This document shows, one piece after another, positions 16,184-25,136 of a stretch of DNA of 64,000 bases. The notes beneath the pieces were generated by a model. The model worked only from the letters and a program-made list of their open reading frames with translations, did no database searches and was not told the origin of the DNA. The number at the start of each line of letters is the position of its first letter. Positions within the stretch are counted from its first letter, which is position 1. Source of the stretch: Nocardia vinacea (GTDB lineage: Bacteria > Actinomycetota > Actinomycetes > Mycobacteriales > Mycobacteriaceae); contig NZ_CP109149.1 in the NCBI RefSeq assembly GCF_035920345.1, positions 9,610,001 through 9,674,000 on the forward strand, read 5' to 3'. Both the position numbers and the translations under genes were made by a program.

Positions 16184-17695
16184 GTGGTTGCGGAATACCT
16201 CCGGCGGGTAATGATGATCGCATTACTGCTGGTGCTGTTGCCGTCGGCTGGCACCGCGGTTGCGGCACCGGCGGCGGAGGGCGTCGATCCGGCGGCGGTG
16301 GGTCGGTATATGTCCGAATACCTTTCCCGGACACGGCTGCCGGGGGCTTCGATCGCCATTACCCATGGGGATCGGGTTGTGTATGTCGCGGGGTACGGTC
16401 ACGATTCGAGCGGTGCGGCGATCAGCGCGACGTCGCGCATGCCGATCGCTTCGGTGAGCAAGTCCATGACAGCGTTGGCCGTGATGCAGTTGGTCGATGC
16501 GGGGAAGGTGCGGCTCGACGCGCCGGTGCGTGAGTACCTCACCGACTTTCGGTTGGCCGATTCGCGCGGTGATCGGATCACCGTGCGGGAGTTGTTGAAT
16601 CAGACGTCCGGAATGTCGGATACCGCTTTTCCCGATCTGCGGCGGCCACAGGCGGATTCGCCGGCCGGGGCGGTCGCCCGACTACATGCGGCGAAACTTG
16701 CCGCCGATCCGGGGACGGAATTCCACTATCACAACCCGAACTACCAGGTGGCCGCTCGGCTGGTAGAGGTGGTCAGCGGGGAACCGTTCGCGGACTATAT
16801 GCGGCGAAATGTATTCGGGCCCATCGGTATGCGCGACAGCACCACGGTGAATACGCCGCGCGACGCCGAGGATGTGACGCACGGATACATTCGGGCATAC
16901 GGCCTCGCGATACCGGTTGCCGAGCCCGATTGGTTCGTCGGCGGTAGCCACGGTGTGATCACCACGGCCGCCGATCTGGCCGCGTGGCTGATCACCCAGA
17001 ACAGCGGTGGCGTGGCACCGGACGGGCGCCGGGTGGTGTCCGCTGCGGCGGTGACCGAGATGCACACACCATCCGGAGTCGGTGACGACGATTACGGAAT
17101 GGGTTGGCAGCGCGAACAATCCGATCAGATCGTGCACTACGGTGACTGGTTCACCTACACCGCCGCGCAGGTCCTGGTGCCCGACACCGGATACGGGATC
17201 GCTGTCATAGCCGATACCGGCTTGGCGCTCGAGGACGATCCCAGAATCATCGCGCAAGGCTTGGTAGAGCTGACCCGGGGCGAGTCACCGGATGTGCACC
17301 GCCCGTGGGGCATCTACGCCGACTGGGGCATGGCACTGCTGACGCTCGCGACTCTCGCTCTCGGTGTGCTCTGCCTGGTGCGATCGCGCCGCTGGGCCGA
17401 TCGGCAGACCACCCGTTCCAGCTGGCTGATCGCCCTGCGCCAATTGCCTTATCTCGCCCCGATCCCGATCCTCATCGCGCTACCACAGCTCGCAGGTCTG
17501 GTCTTCCGCGGCCGGGCCCCGACTTTCCTCCAGGTGACCTACGTTTGGCCTGGTCTCGTGGTATTTCTCGGTGTTGCCGCGTTGGCGGGCGGGTGTGTTC
17601 TTCTCGCTCGCGGTGTCTGGCTCATCATGTTGCGGCGCAATCGATCCGGGACCGATGTCGAGCGAGAAGCGCCCGTGGCCCAGGCGCCCGCCTAG
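16184..17695 (+). CDS. Exported serine hydrolase of the beta-lactamase/CubicO family with C-terminal membrane domain
   Basis: A 503-aa protein with an N-terminal signal/anchor (LRRVMMIALLLVLLPSAG), a penicillin-binding-fold domain to about residue 365 and roughly four C-terminal transmembrane helices. The nucleophile motif SxxK reads SVSK, the YxN-like motif is in HYHNPNY, and a third block is near GDWFTYTAAQ. Such proteins act as esterases, D-aminopeptidases or carboxypeptidases; the substrate is unknown. The GTG at 16184 was preferred because AAGGG lies 8 nt upstream and it supplies the RR signal region; GTG 16136 and ATG 16211 are alternatives. Confidence 0.8.
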   Translation: MVAEYLRRVMMIALLLVLLPSAGTAVAAPAAEGVDPAAVGRYMSEYLSRTRLPGASIAITHGDRVVYVAGYGHDSSGAAISATSRMPIASVSKSMTALAVMQLVDAGKVRLDAPVREYLTDFRLADSRGDRITVRELLNQTSGMSDTAFPDLRRPQADSPAGAVARLHAAKLAADPGTEFHYHNPNYQVAARLVEVVSGEPFADYMRRNVFGPIGMRDSTTVNTPRDAEDVTHGYIRAYGLAIPVAEPDWFVGGSHGVITTAADLAAWLITQNSGGVAPDGRRVVSAAAVTEMHTPSGVGDDDYGMGWQREQSDQIVHYGDWFTYTAAQVLVPDTGYGIAVIADTGLALEDDPRIIAQGLVELTRGESPDVHRPWGIYADWGMALLTLATLALGVLCLVRSRRWADRQTTRSSWLIALRQLPYLAPIPILIALPQLAGLVFRGRAPTFLQVTYVWPGLVVFLGVAALAGGCVLLARGVWLIMLRRNRSGTDVEREAPVAQAPA

Positions 17696-17701
17696 CCGAC
17701 A

Positions 17702-17731
17702 GCGGCCCGCACATCGAAATGTGCGGGCCGC
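17702..17731. terminator. Bidirectional terminator: 13-bp perfect stem with CGAA tetraloop
   Basis: GCGGCCCGCACAT (17702-17714) pairs fully with 17719-17731 across a CGAA loop, between the convergent hydrolase and sigma-factor genes. Confidence 0.85.
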
Positions 17732-17736
17732 GTGGG

Positions 17737-18684
17737 TTATTCGGCGTCCGGGCCGAGGTACCAGTCGGGGGCGCCTTCGGTGGGGAGGTCGTGCAACTTG
17801 TCCGGGTTGCGGACGACGTTGATGGCGACGATGCGGCCGTTGTCGATGGTGAAGGAGAAGACGCCGGTGTGGGTGCCGTCGAAGACGACCAGACCGGGCG
17901 CGCCGTTGACCAGGACCGCACGGCCCCATGCGCCCGCCGCGGACGGCGCGTGGTACCAGCCGAGCAGCATCTTCGCGATGAGTTCGGCGCCGCGCACGGG
18001 CTGGCGGATGGCGGGCACCTTGCCGCCGCCGTCGGCGGTCAGGCTGACATTGGCATCGAGCACGCCGAGCAGCGCGCTCAGATCACCCGAGCGCCAGGCG
18101 ACCGCGAAGGCCGAGACGACCTTCTCCTGTTCGTCGGGCGAGGCGGGGAAGCGGGGCGTGCCGTCCTCCACGTGCTTGCGTGCACGCGAGGCGAGCTGCC
18201 GCACGGCCGCCGGCGTGCGCCCGACGACCTCGGCGACCTCGGGACCGCTCATACCGAACACATCCTGCAGCACGAATGCGGTGCGCTCGGCGGGCGAGAG
18301 GGATTCCAGTACGACCAGCAGCGCCGTCGTGACGCGCTCGTCCTGCGTGATCCGGTCGGCCGGATCGTCCCAGGTGGTGACCTCGGGTTCCGGCAGCCAT
18401 TCACCGACATACTGCTCGCGCCGGGCGCGGGCCGAACCGAGCTGATCGAGGGCCAGCCGCCCGGTGACCGTGGAGAGCCAGGCCCGCAGATTCTCGATCT
18501 CGCCTGCGGTCCCGGCCTCGAACTGGCGCTGCAGCCGCAGCCACGCCTCCTGCACCACGTCGTCGGCATCGGTGAGACTGCCGAGTGTGCTGTAGGCGAG
18601 CCTGCGCAGATACGGCCGGTGCTCCTCGAAACGCCGAGCCAACTCGGCCTGGTCGATGGGTTCGGAGGAGTGGTCTGCAGTCAC
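17737..18684 (-). CDS. ECF41-type RNA polymerase sigma factor (SigJ-like)
   Basis: A 315-aa sigma factor. Sigma2 (about residues 15-85, SLTDADDVVQEAWLRL) and sigma4 (about 115-180, LSPAERTAFVLQDVFGMS) are followed by a SnoaL-like domain. ECF41 hallmarks are all present: WLPEP between the sigma domains, DGGGK in the extension and NPDKL near the C-terminus. In this family the C-terminal domain tunes the factor in place of an anti-sigma protein. A carboxymuconolactone decarboxylase, oxidoreductase or epimerase gene usually sits beside ECF41 genes, but none is here. A GTG start at 18684 is used. It is divergent from cobD. Confidence 0.9.
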   Translation of the reverse strand: MTADHSSEPIDQAELARRFEEHRPYLRRLAYSTLGSLTDADDVVQEAWLRLQRQFEAGTAGEIENLRAWLSTVTGRLALDQLGSARARREQYVGEWLPEPEVTTWDDPADRITQDERVTTALLVVLESLSPAERTAFVLQDVFGMSGPEVAEVVGRTPAAVRQLASRARKHVEDGTPRFPASPDEQEKVVSAFAVAWRSGDLSALLGVLDANVSLTADGGGKVPAIRQPVRGAELIAKMLLGWYHAPSAAGAWGRAVLVNGAPGLVVFDGTHTGVFSFTIDNGRIVAINVVRNPDKLHDLPTEGAPDWYLGPDAE

Positions 18685-18872
18685 TGGTCTCGCCGTTCGG
18701 TCGTACGGCCCCGTCAGGGGCGAGCTTATGCGTCGTCACCCTGATGACGACGCAGGGCTAGCGAGTGTGACATTTCGTCGCTCGAGGCGCGCTGGCGGGT
18801 TGCGGGTGCGAACACGCCTGGGACGGGACCTCGTGCGCTGGGCGCGGGCATTCCCGGGCCGTGGCGACGGGC

Positions 18873-18878
18873 TACCCT
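18873..18878 (+). promoter_or_regulatory. -10 box of a leaderless promoter for cobD
   Basis: TACCCT ends 6 nt before the GTG at 18885 and there is no ribosome site, which decides this start over the GTG at 18861. Confidence 0.5.
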
Positions 18879-18884
18879 CGCCGG

Positions 18885-19802
18885 GTGCAAACGGGGACTT
18901 CTACGGCGGCCGGGCTGTTGCTCGGGTTCGCCCTCGACCGTGTATTCGGTGATCCACGCCGGTGGCATCCGGTGGCCGGATTCGGTACGGCGGCAAGTGC
19001 GCTGGAGCGGGTTACCTATGCCGATCGACGTTCGGCGGGGGTCGTGCACGAACTGGTTTTGGTGGGTGCGACAACGGCGTTCGGGTTCGGGCTACGGCGC
19101 GGTGGGGTAGTGGTGACCACGCTGGCGACGTGGACTGTGCTCGGCGGGCGCAGCCTCGTGCGCGCCGGACGGGAGATGGCCGACCGGCTCGAATCCGGTG
19201 ATGTCGCGGGTGCGCGGGCACTGCTGCCTTCGCTGTGCGGACGGGATCCGGAAGTGCTCGATGCGGACGGATTGGCCCGTGCCGCATTGGAATCCATTGC
19301 CGAGAACACCTCTGACGCGACGGTCGCGCCCCTGCTGTGGGGTGCGATCGCCGGGACGCCGGGGTTGCTCGGATATCGCGCGATCAACACCTTGGACGCG
19401 ATGATCGGCTACCGCAACGAGCGATACCTCCGCTTCGGCTGGGCCGCCGCTCGCGTCGACGATCTGGCGAATCTGTTGCCCGCCCGCGTCACCGGCATGC
19501 TCACCGCCGTCCTGGCCCCTGCTGTGGGCGGTCATCCGGCCGACGCGCTGCATGCGTGGCGACGAGACGCGTCCAAACACCCCAGCCCCAATGCCGGGGT
19601 CGTCGAGGCCGCGATGGCAGGTGCGCTCGGTGTCCGCCTCGGCGGGCGGACTCGATACCGACATGGCACCGAACTGCGTCCCAGCCTCGGCGACGGCTCT
19701 GCGCCTCGAGTCGCGGATCTCCGTCGCGCTGTACGCATGTCGGAGGCTATCCAGGTCGGCGCGGTCCTGACCGCAGCGCTTTGGTCGGTTCTACGTCGCT
19801 GA
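18885..19802 (+). CDS. cobD: Adenosylcobinamide-phosphate synthase CobD/CbiB
   Basis: CobD attaches the aminopropanol arm (or its phosphate) to adenosylcobyric acid in B12 synthesis; it is an integral membrane enzyme. The 305-aa protein has family signatures FALDRVFGDPRRWHPVAGFG, ALESIAENTSDATVAPLLWG and ASKHPSPNAGVVEAAMAGAL. It corresponds in sequence and context to M. tuberculosis Rv2236c, next to SURF1 and ptpA. The GTG at 18885 is 24 bp inside a longer frame and is favoured by the TACCCT box. No cobalamin riboswitch was recognised upstream. Confidence 0.92.
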   Translation: MQTGTSTAAGLLLGFALDRVFGDPRRWHPVAGFGTAASALERVTYADRRSAGVVHELVLVGATTAFGFGLRRGGVVVTTLATWTVLGGRSLVRAGREMADRLESGDVAGARALLPSLCGRDPEVLDADGLARAALESIAENTSDATVAPLLWGAIAGTPGLLGYRAINTLDAMIGYRNERYLRFGWAAARVDDLANLLPARVTGMLTAVLAPAVGGHPADALHAWRRDASKHPSPNAGVVEAAMAGALGVRLGGRTRYRHGTELRPSLGDGSAPRVADLRRAVRMSEAIQVGAVLTAALWSVLRR

Positions 19803-19957
19803 CTTGGCTCGATCCGGGGCTGGGCGTCTCTTTTCGCATCCACGTCGATGTTCACGCTGCCGTGGCCAGGCCAATTCGTTCGTTGCAGTCCGAGTCCTGC
19901 GTCCAGCAGTCCCGGGATCCCCTCGCGGGACCTCGTTTCAGCCGTGAGCGCCGGTAA

Positions 19958-20818
19958 TCAGCGAGTACCGCCGTAGCGGTCGGCCAGGCGCTGCTGGTTG
20001 GTGGATGCCGGTGCGGGGGTGGAGGTTTCGGCCGGGGCTGGTTCCTGGGTGGCCTTGGCCTTTTCCTTGCGGCGCTCGCGGATCTCGGCGTAGATGAAGT
20101 AGCCGAGGCCGAGGGGAGCCATGATGCCGAAGGCCAGCCATTGCAGGCCGTAGGAGAGGTAGGGGCCCGCGTCGAGTTGCGGGAGGGGGGTGGAGGTGAA
20201 AGCGCCGGGCTGGTTTTCGCTGAGCTGCAGGTAGCCGCCGCGTTCGCCGGTGGGAATGGCGGTTAGGGGCTCCTGCAGGACGGTCATCTCCTGTGTGGTG
20301 TCCACCGAATACACCTGGCGGTAGCCGTCCTGGACCATCGGGTCCTTACCGGGGGTGACGCCCTCGGACATCCGGATTCGCGCCTCGATCTTCTGTGGCC
20401 CGGCGGGCGGGTCCGGAATCTGCGGTGGGCGGGAACCGTCTACGGCCGCGACGAGACCGCGATCGATGAGCAGGATGCGGCCGTTGTCGAGTTTGAAGGT
20501 GGCCAGCACCGAGTAGCCGGGCGCGCCGTCGAGGTGGCGCAGACGAACCAGCACGGTCGAGTTCGGCGTATAGCTGCCGGTCGCCGTGACACGTCGCCAT
20601 TCGGCGGGCGAATCGGTGCTCTGGTCGTCCAGGACGGTGGCGATATCGATCGGGGCGGCGTCCACCGAATCGGCGATCAGCTGGTTGCGGTGCGAGGTGG
20701 TGGTGTTCTTGCCGAGCTGCCACGGTGCGAGCACGGTGAAGCAGAGGTAGGCGAAGGCCGCCACGAGTACGGCCAGGATCAGCCAGCTCGGGCGCAGCAG
20801 GAAGGTCAGTCGGCGCAT
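19958..20818 (-). CDS. SURF1-family membrane protein
   Basis: A 286-aa homologue of SURF1/Shy1, which assists cytochrome c oxidase assembly. It has the expected two transmembrane helices, one near the N-terminus (residues about 10-32, followed by PWQLGK) and one near 225-245, bracketing an extracytoplasmic domain. The Ala/Pro/Glu-rich C-terminal tail is probably disordered. The ATG overlaps the stop of the upstream phosphatase gene (TGATG), so the two are coupled; a GTG one codon earlier is possible. The order matches M. tuberculosis Rv2235 next to ptpA. Confidence 0.9.
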   Translation of the reverse strand: MRRLTFLLRPSWLILAVLVAAFAYLCFTVLAPWQLGKNTTTSHRNQLIADSVDAAPIDIATVLDDQSTDSPAEWRRVTATGSYTPNSTVLVRLRHLDGAPGYSVLATFKLDNGRILLIDRGLVAAVDGSRPPQIPDPPAGPQKIEARIRMSEGVTPGKDPMVQDGYRQVYSVDTTQEMTVLQEPLTAIPTGERGGYLQLSENQPGAFTSTPLPQLDAGPYLSYGLQWLAFGIMAPLGLGYFIYAEIRERRKEKAKATQEPAPAETSTPAPASTNQQRLADRYGGTR

Positions 20819-21495
20819 CACGGGCGTCCGTCGGGGACGGGTTCGTAAGAGACCGATTGGTCCGATTTGCGTCCGGGCTCTTCGACAGCGAGGAAGCTGT
20901 CCGTGGATGCGACGACGTCTCGGGATGCGTCGATTGTCAGGCCGCGGGCGGATGCGTCAGTGTGGGCCGAGCGGATGGCATCGCCCGGGTCCGCGGCTTG
21001 GCCCGTGTCGCCGGTGCGCGCGGCGAGGGTGGTACGAACCCAGTCCAACAGCCCAGGGATGGCGGCCGCGATCTGGTCGTGGACCAGGTCGAAGTCGGCG
21101 GTGTCGCCGTAGTACGGGTCGGGGACGTCGAGGGCGTCGGCAGCGGGGTCGAAGCTGCGGAGTAGGCGGCGGCGATCCGATGAGATGCCGAGGGTGGCGA
21201 GGCGGCGTTCGTGGCCGGAGTCGAGGGCGACCAGCAGGTCGGCGTCGCGGTGTTGGCTGCCGAATTTCGCGGCGACGTGGCCGGTCGGATAGCCGTGGCG
21301 GCGCAGGGTGGCATTGGTGCGGCCGTCTGCATCCTGTCCGGCATGCCAGCCGTCGGTGCCCGCGCTGCTGACCCGCACGCGGTCGGCGAGCCCCTCGCGG
21401 TACAGGTGTACCGCGAACATCTTCTCCGCCATCGGCGATCGACAGATGTTGCCGGTACAGACGAACGAGACGTGCAACTCTCCCACGACAGCCAT
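20818..21495 (-). CDS. ptpA: Low-molecular-weight protein tyrosine phosphatase (PtpA-like)
   Basis: Hydrolyses phosphotyrosine, and in mycobacteria the secreted PtpA acts on host proteins. The P-loop C(X)5R is FVCTGNICRSPMAEKMF with nucleophile Cys13 and Arg19; the general acid lies in DVPDPYYGD. The protein is 225 aa, against about 160 for the family, because of a C-terminal extension of about 60 residues rich in Ala, Asp and Ser with no recognised domain. The start at 21495 fits the family N-terminus; a much longer open frame upstream is Arg-rich and unsupported. It overlaps the SURF1 gene by one base. Confidence 0.9.
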   Translation of the reverse strand: MAVVGELHVSFVCTGNICRSPMAEKMFAVHLYREGLADRVRVSSAGTDGWHAGQDADGRTNATLRRHGYPTGHVAAKFGSQHRDADLLVALDSGHERRLATLGISSDRRRLLRSFDPAADALDVPDPYYGDTADFDLVHDQIAAAIPGLLDWVRTTLAARTGDTGQAADPGDAIRSAHTDASARGLTIDASRDVVASTDSFLAVEEPGRKSDQSVSYEPVPDGRP

Positions 21496-21525
21496 TCTGG
21501 CCGGTCGGCCCGATGGACCGCCACG

Positions 21526-21531
21526 TAGGGT
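21526..21531 (+). promoter_or_regulatory. -10 box of a leaderless promoter for the cobC-like aminotransferase gene
   Basis: TAGGGT lies 8 nt before the GTG at 21540; the divergent ptpA starts at 21495. Confidence 0.45.
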
Positions 21532-21539
21532 GTTTTCTC

Positions 21540-22577
21540 GTGTCAGCGGACAGTGTCGACCACGCGAAATTGCGTCATCACGGTGACGTCGATGCGCGCC
21601 CCGGCATGCTCGATTTCGCGGTGAATGTGCAGGGCGGTGCGCCGCCGGGCTGGTTGCGAAACCGACTGGCCGCGCGACTCGACGACCTCGGCAGATATCC
21701 GAGCGTGGCCGACGAACTCGCCGCACGCGCCGCGGTGGCGGCCCGCCACGGCCGCAGCGCCGACGAAGTGTTGCTGCTGGCGGGCGCGGCCGAGGGTTTC
21801 GCGATGCTGCCCCGACTCGCACCGCGACTGGCCGCGGTGCTGCACCCCTCGTTCACCGAGCCCGAACTGGCGCTGCGCGCGGCCGATATCCCGGTGACCC
21901 GCGTCGTACTCGAGCCGCCGTACACCCTCGATCCGGCGCTCGTCCCCACCACGGCCGACCTGGTAGTGCTCGGCAACCCGACCAATCCCACCTCGGTCCT
22001 GCATCCCGCCGACACCATTCGTGCGCTGTGCCGACCGGGTCGCATCATCGTCGTCGACGAGGCCTTCGCCGATGCGATTCCCGGCGAACCACAGTCGCTG
22101 GCCGCTGCGGCCGGAGCGGACATCCTCGTCTTGCGCAGCCTCACCAAAACCTGGGCCCTGGCAGGTCTGCGCTGCGGCTACTTCCTCGGCGCCCCCCAAC
22201 TGCTGGCCCGCCTGAATCACGGCCGCGCACACTGGCCGCTCGGCACACTGCAACTGGAAGCGATCATCGCGACCGCCGAGCCGGATGCGGTCGCCGCGAC
22301 ACAGCAGCGCGCGCACACGATCGCCGCCGAACGCGACTCGATGATCGAACGACTGACCGCTGTCGGCATAGACGTCCACACCCCGGCCGCCGGGCCATTC
22401 CTTCTGCTGCGCGTGCCGGACGGTGAACTCCTGCGAAAGCACCTGGCAGACCAGGGAATTGCGGTCCGCCGCGCGGACACCTTCCCGGGCCTCGGAGCGG
22501 ATTACCTGCGCGTCGCGGTCCGCGGTCCCGCCGAGGTCGATCGGTTGGTAGCCGGAATCCGTGCGGCAGGAGTTTGA
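21540..22577 (+). CDS. cobC: PLP-dependent class I/II aminotransferase, CobC-like
   Basis: A 345-aa fold-type I PLP enzyme similar to threonine-phosphate decarboxylase CobC and histidinol-phosphate aminotransferase. The PLP lysine is in LRSLTKTWALAGLRCGYF, the Asp that contacts the pyridine nitrogen is in IIVVDEAFAD, and NPTNPTS is the substrate/PLP loop. By position it equals M. tuberculosis Rv2231c (named cobC). If CobC, it makes the aminopropanol phosphate used with cobD; HisC-like transamination cannot be excluded. The start at GTG 21540 is supported by the TAGGGT box. Confidence 0.82.
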   Translation: MSADSVDHAKLRHHGDVDARPGMLDFAVNVQGGAPPGWLRNRLAARLDDLGRYPSVADELAARAAVAARHGRSADEVLLLAGAAEGFAMLPRLAPRLAAVLHPSFTEPELALRAADIPVTRVVLEPPYTLDPALVPTTADLVVLGNPTNPTSVLHPADTIRALCRPGRIIVVDEAFADAIPGEPQSLAAAAGADILVLRSLTKTWALAGLRCGYFLGAPQLLARLNHGRAHWPLGTLQLEAIIATAEPDAVAATQQRAHTIAAERDSMIERLTAVGIDVHTPAAGPFLLLRVPDGELLRKHLADQGIAVRRADTFPGLGADYLRVAVRGPAEVDRLVAGIRAAGV

Positions 22578-22721
22578 TGTCGGCCCAGACGGGTTGTCCT
22601 TCGGTATGTCCGCCCCGTGTGGGCGCGGTGCGAGCGAACCGGATCGGGTGCTGGTCCCGGGCCGTCAGATGTTGGCAGGTGATCTTGGTGCGGGCGGAAA
22701 TCGGGATATGGAGGTAGGCGG

Positions 22722-23843
22722 ATGGTGACGACGCTGGCGGATCTCATCGGGGTGCTCGATGCGGCATATCCGCCGAAGTTGGCGGAATCGTGGGATTCGG
22801 TGGGGTTGGTGTGCGGTGACCCGGGTGATGAGGTGACTCGGGTGCTGTTCGCGGTGGATGCTACTGCCGCCGTGGTGGATGAGGCGATCGATTGGCGGGC
22901 GCAGGCTTTGGTGGTGCACCATCCGCTGCTGTTGCGCGGCGTCGACACTGTCGCGGCCGATACGCCCAAAGGTGCTCTGCTACATCGGCTCATCCGGTCC
23001 GGGTGTGCGTTGTTCGCGGCGCATACAAATGCGGACTCCGCTGATCCGGGAGTTTCCGATGCGCTGGCCGATGCGCTCGGACTCACCGTCACCGGACCTT
23101 TGGATTCGAAACCGCGAGCCGCCGTGGACAATTGGGTGGTCCAGGTGCCGCGTTCGCATGCGGATGAAGTGCTGGCGGCGCTGTTCGCGGCCGGTGCCGG
23201 TGGCAGCGGAACCTATCGTGACTGCGCTTTGCGGGTGCCGGGAGTCGGGCAGTTTCGTCCGGTGGCCGGGGCCGATCCGGCGATCGGCGCGATCGGGGAG
23301 TTGCAGCAGGTCGACGAGGACCGCCTCGAAGTGATCGCCCCGCCCGCGGCGCGTACGGCCGTGCTGGCGGCGCTGCGGTCGGCCCATCCCTACGAGGATC
23401 CCGCCTATCACGTCAGCGAGCGTGCGGCGTTGCCATCCGGGCTCGGCATCGGTCGAGTCGGCACTCTGCCCGAACCGGAGTCCTTGCGCGAGTTCACCTC
23501 TCGGGTTGCCGCCGCGTTGCCCGCGACCACCTGGGGCGTTCGTGCGGCCGGTGACCCGGACCGTATGATCCAGACCGTCGCGGTATGCGGCGGCGCGGGC
23601 GACTCCTATCTGAATACGGTTGCCCGCCTCGGTGTCGACGCCTACGTCACCTCCGACCTGCGTCACCATCCGGTCGACGAACACCTGCGCAGCGGCGGCC
23701 CCGCCGTGATCGATGCCGCGCACTGGGCCACCGAGTTCCCTTGGTGCGCACAGGCGCAGACAGCAGTCCGAACCGTCCTGCCCGACCTCGAAACCCGCGT
23801 CTCCACCCTGCGCACCGACCCCTGGACGATCGCCACCCCGTAA
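22722..23843 (+). CDS. Nif3-like dinuclear metal-centre protein
   Basis: A 373-aa member of the Nif3/GTP cyclohydrolase I type 2-like family, which forms hexamers with a two-metal site. Metal ligands are in [20 protein letters not shown] and the C-terminal [14 protein letters not shown] middle domain of about 110 residues separates the two halves, as in the long form of the family. The function in actinobacteria is unknown. A good GGAGG precedes the ATG. It matches Rv2230c, and the preceding 144 bp hold no gene. Confidence 0.88.
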   Translation: MVTTLADLIGVLDAAYPPKLAESWDSVGLVCGDPGDEVTRVLFAVDATAAVVDEAIDWRAQALVVHHPLLLRGVDTVAADTPKGALLHRLIRSGCALFAAHTNADSADPGVSDALADALGLTVTGPLDSKPRAAVDNWVVQVPRSHADEVLAALFAAGAGGSGTYRDCALRVPGVGQFRPVAGADPAIGAIGELQQVDEDRLEVIAPPAARTAVLAALRSAHPYEDPAYHVSERAALPSGLGIGRVGTLPEPESLREFTSRVAAALPATTWGVRAAGDPDRMIQTVAVCGGAGDSYLNTVARLGVDAYVTSDLRHHPVDEHLRSGGPAVIDAAHWATEFPWCAQAQTAVRTVLPDLETRVSTLRTDPWTIATP

Positions 23844-23947
23844 TCCGATACCGAACCAGCCAGTGCGACGGCGTGTTCGGGGCGTGTTGCCGGACTTGGT
23901 ATGTGGTTCAGGTGAGTTGACGCGCCCGCTCGGGGTACAACTACCGC

Positions 23948-24592
23948 ATGAACTACCCGGTGGACTTCGGGATCGTGCAGATCGGTCTGATGCTGATCAT
24001 CCTGGTCGCGGTCGCGTTGCTGATATCGGCGCTCGTCATGGTGCGCAAGGTCGGATTGCGGGTTTTGCTCGGGCGCGGCGCGGGCGGACTGGCGCTGCTG
24101 GTTGTCGCGGTACTGCTGCTGTGGGTGATCACGCTCGTGCAGACATTCCTCGGACTGAGCGGGGAGGTCAAGGCCGCGCACGTGGTGGTGAATCAGGTTG
24201 CGGGCCAAGACCACCGGCTCGAGGTCGACCTCACCCTCTACGGCGACGAGCACCATCCCGACAAGCACGAGAAATATCAGGTCGAGGGAGACCTGTGGGT
24301 GCTGCAGGCCAATATCGTCGAATTGGAGCCCTGGGTGAACGCCCTCGGCTTCCACTCCGGCTACAAGGTCACCCGTCTGTACGGCCAACGTCTCGACGGC
24401 GTCGCCACCACCCAGAACCAGATCTTCGTCAACGGCGACGACCAGGACTTCTTCAACGATATGCGCAACCACAAATGGTGGACCGACCCCTTCGTGCGCT
24501 CCGCCTACGGCAACGCCGTAATCGCGACCCCCGGCACCTACGACGTCTTCATCTCCCGCGACGCCATCAAAACCCGCGCCCCCGGCAGCTGA
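23948..24592 (+). CDS. Two-helix membrane protein of unknown function
   Basis: A 214-aa protein with two N-terminal transmembrane helices (about residues 11-33 and 46-68) and a hydrophilic domain of about 140 residues, predicted outside the membrane (VNQVAGQDHRLEVDLTLYGDE onward, with conserved-looking GFHSGYKVTRLYGQRLDG). Several short bacterial proteins with this plan carry weak transport names, but no transporter signature is seen here. It stands alone between the Nif3 gene and a degraded region. Confidence 0.65.
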   Translation: MNYPVDFGIVQIGLMLIILVAVALLISALVMVRKVGLRVLLGRGAGGLALLVVAVLLLWVITLVQTFLGLSGEVKAAHVVVNQVAGQDHRLEVDLTLYGDEHHPDKHEKYQVEGDLWVLQANIVELEPWVNALGFHSGYKVTRLYGQRLDGVATTQNQIFVNGDDQDFFNDMRNHKWWTDPFVRSAYGNAVIATPGTYDVFISRDAIKTRAPGS

Positions 24593-24765
24593 CCGTTAGA
24601 TTGCAGCTGCCGCCTCCGCCGGCATTCCTGGGCCCGTGCCGGCCATTCTTCGATGTCGGGGACGGCGGGCTCGTCCTTGGAGCCGGGTTGACGGGCTCCG
24701 GCAGGATCGGGGTGCGCTGGTCGACCGCGGTCACACCCGGCTGGTAGATCTCGGTCATCCGCCAT
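24538..24765 (-). pseudogene. Frameshifted small coding remnant
   Basis: On the minus strand an ATG at 24758 opens MTEIYQPGVTAVDQRTPILP with strongly G/C third positions. The coding signal then moves, near 24685-24690, into the frame that reads SKDEPAVPDIEEWPARAQEC. A GGGGAG site lies upstream of the ATG at 24765. One indel therefore seems to have split a short gene. The product is not recognised. Sequencing error is the alternative. Confidence 0.35.
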
Positions 24766-24809
24766 AGCGTTCTCCCCTCACGCGGATCTGTGTGTCCACC
24801 GGAAGCCGT

Positions 24810-25060
24810 TCACTTCGGGAGGAACGGCTCGAGTTTGTCGGCGTGGTCAACGGCCGTGTCGCACAGATTCGGATTTTGGTCGACGAACCGAGCCAGGCCT
24901 CGAGCATGCCCTGCTCAGCGGGCATGCTCGCATAGTTGTCGCCGGTCGGCGAATAGGCGTCGGAATCCTCCCCGCCGCTCCTGTATGACGCTCCGATCCC
25001 TGCCTCGGTTCTACGCACTTCCTCGCTACCAGCCGTGGCCCGGACCGGATCACCCACCAT
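24810..25060 (-). pseudogene. Second frameshifted coding remnant
   Basis: From the ATG at 25060 one frame reads DAYSPTGDNYASMPAEQGML with coding-like third positions. Near 24890 the signal shifts to another frame ending FVDQNPNLCDTAVDHADKLE and stopping at 24810-24812. It lies directly upstream of the remnant at 24538-24765 on the same strand. Together they account for most of the 24593-25136 gap, which has no intact gene. No family was recognised. Confidence 0.3.
24901..24930. repeat. 11-bp perfect inverted repeat
   Basis: CGAGCATGCCC (24901-24911) pairs with 24920-24930 across an 8-nt loop. It lies within the degraded region and has no following T-run. Confidence 0.5.
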
Positions 25061-25136
25061 CCGGGGTACGGTTGAAGACTGGCATCGTCACCTCGCGTGC
25101 CCCCATCCGTCCACAGCGTCCAGGAGTTTGTCCGCG

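Noticed and set aside
18685..18884. Cobalamin riboswitch before cobD, and likewise before the cobC-like gene at 21540
   Set aside because: No B12-box-like element was recognised and both genes appear leaderless.
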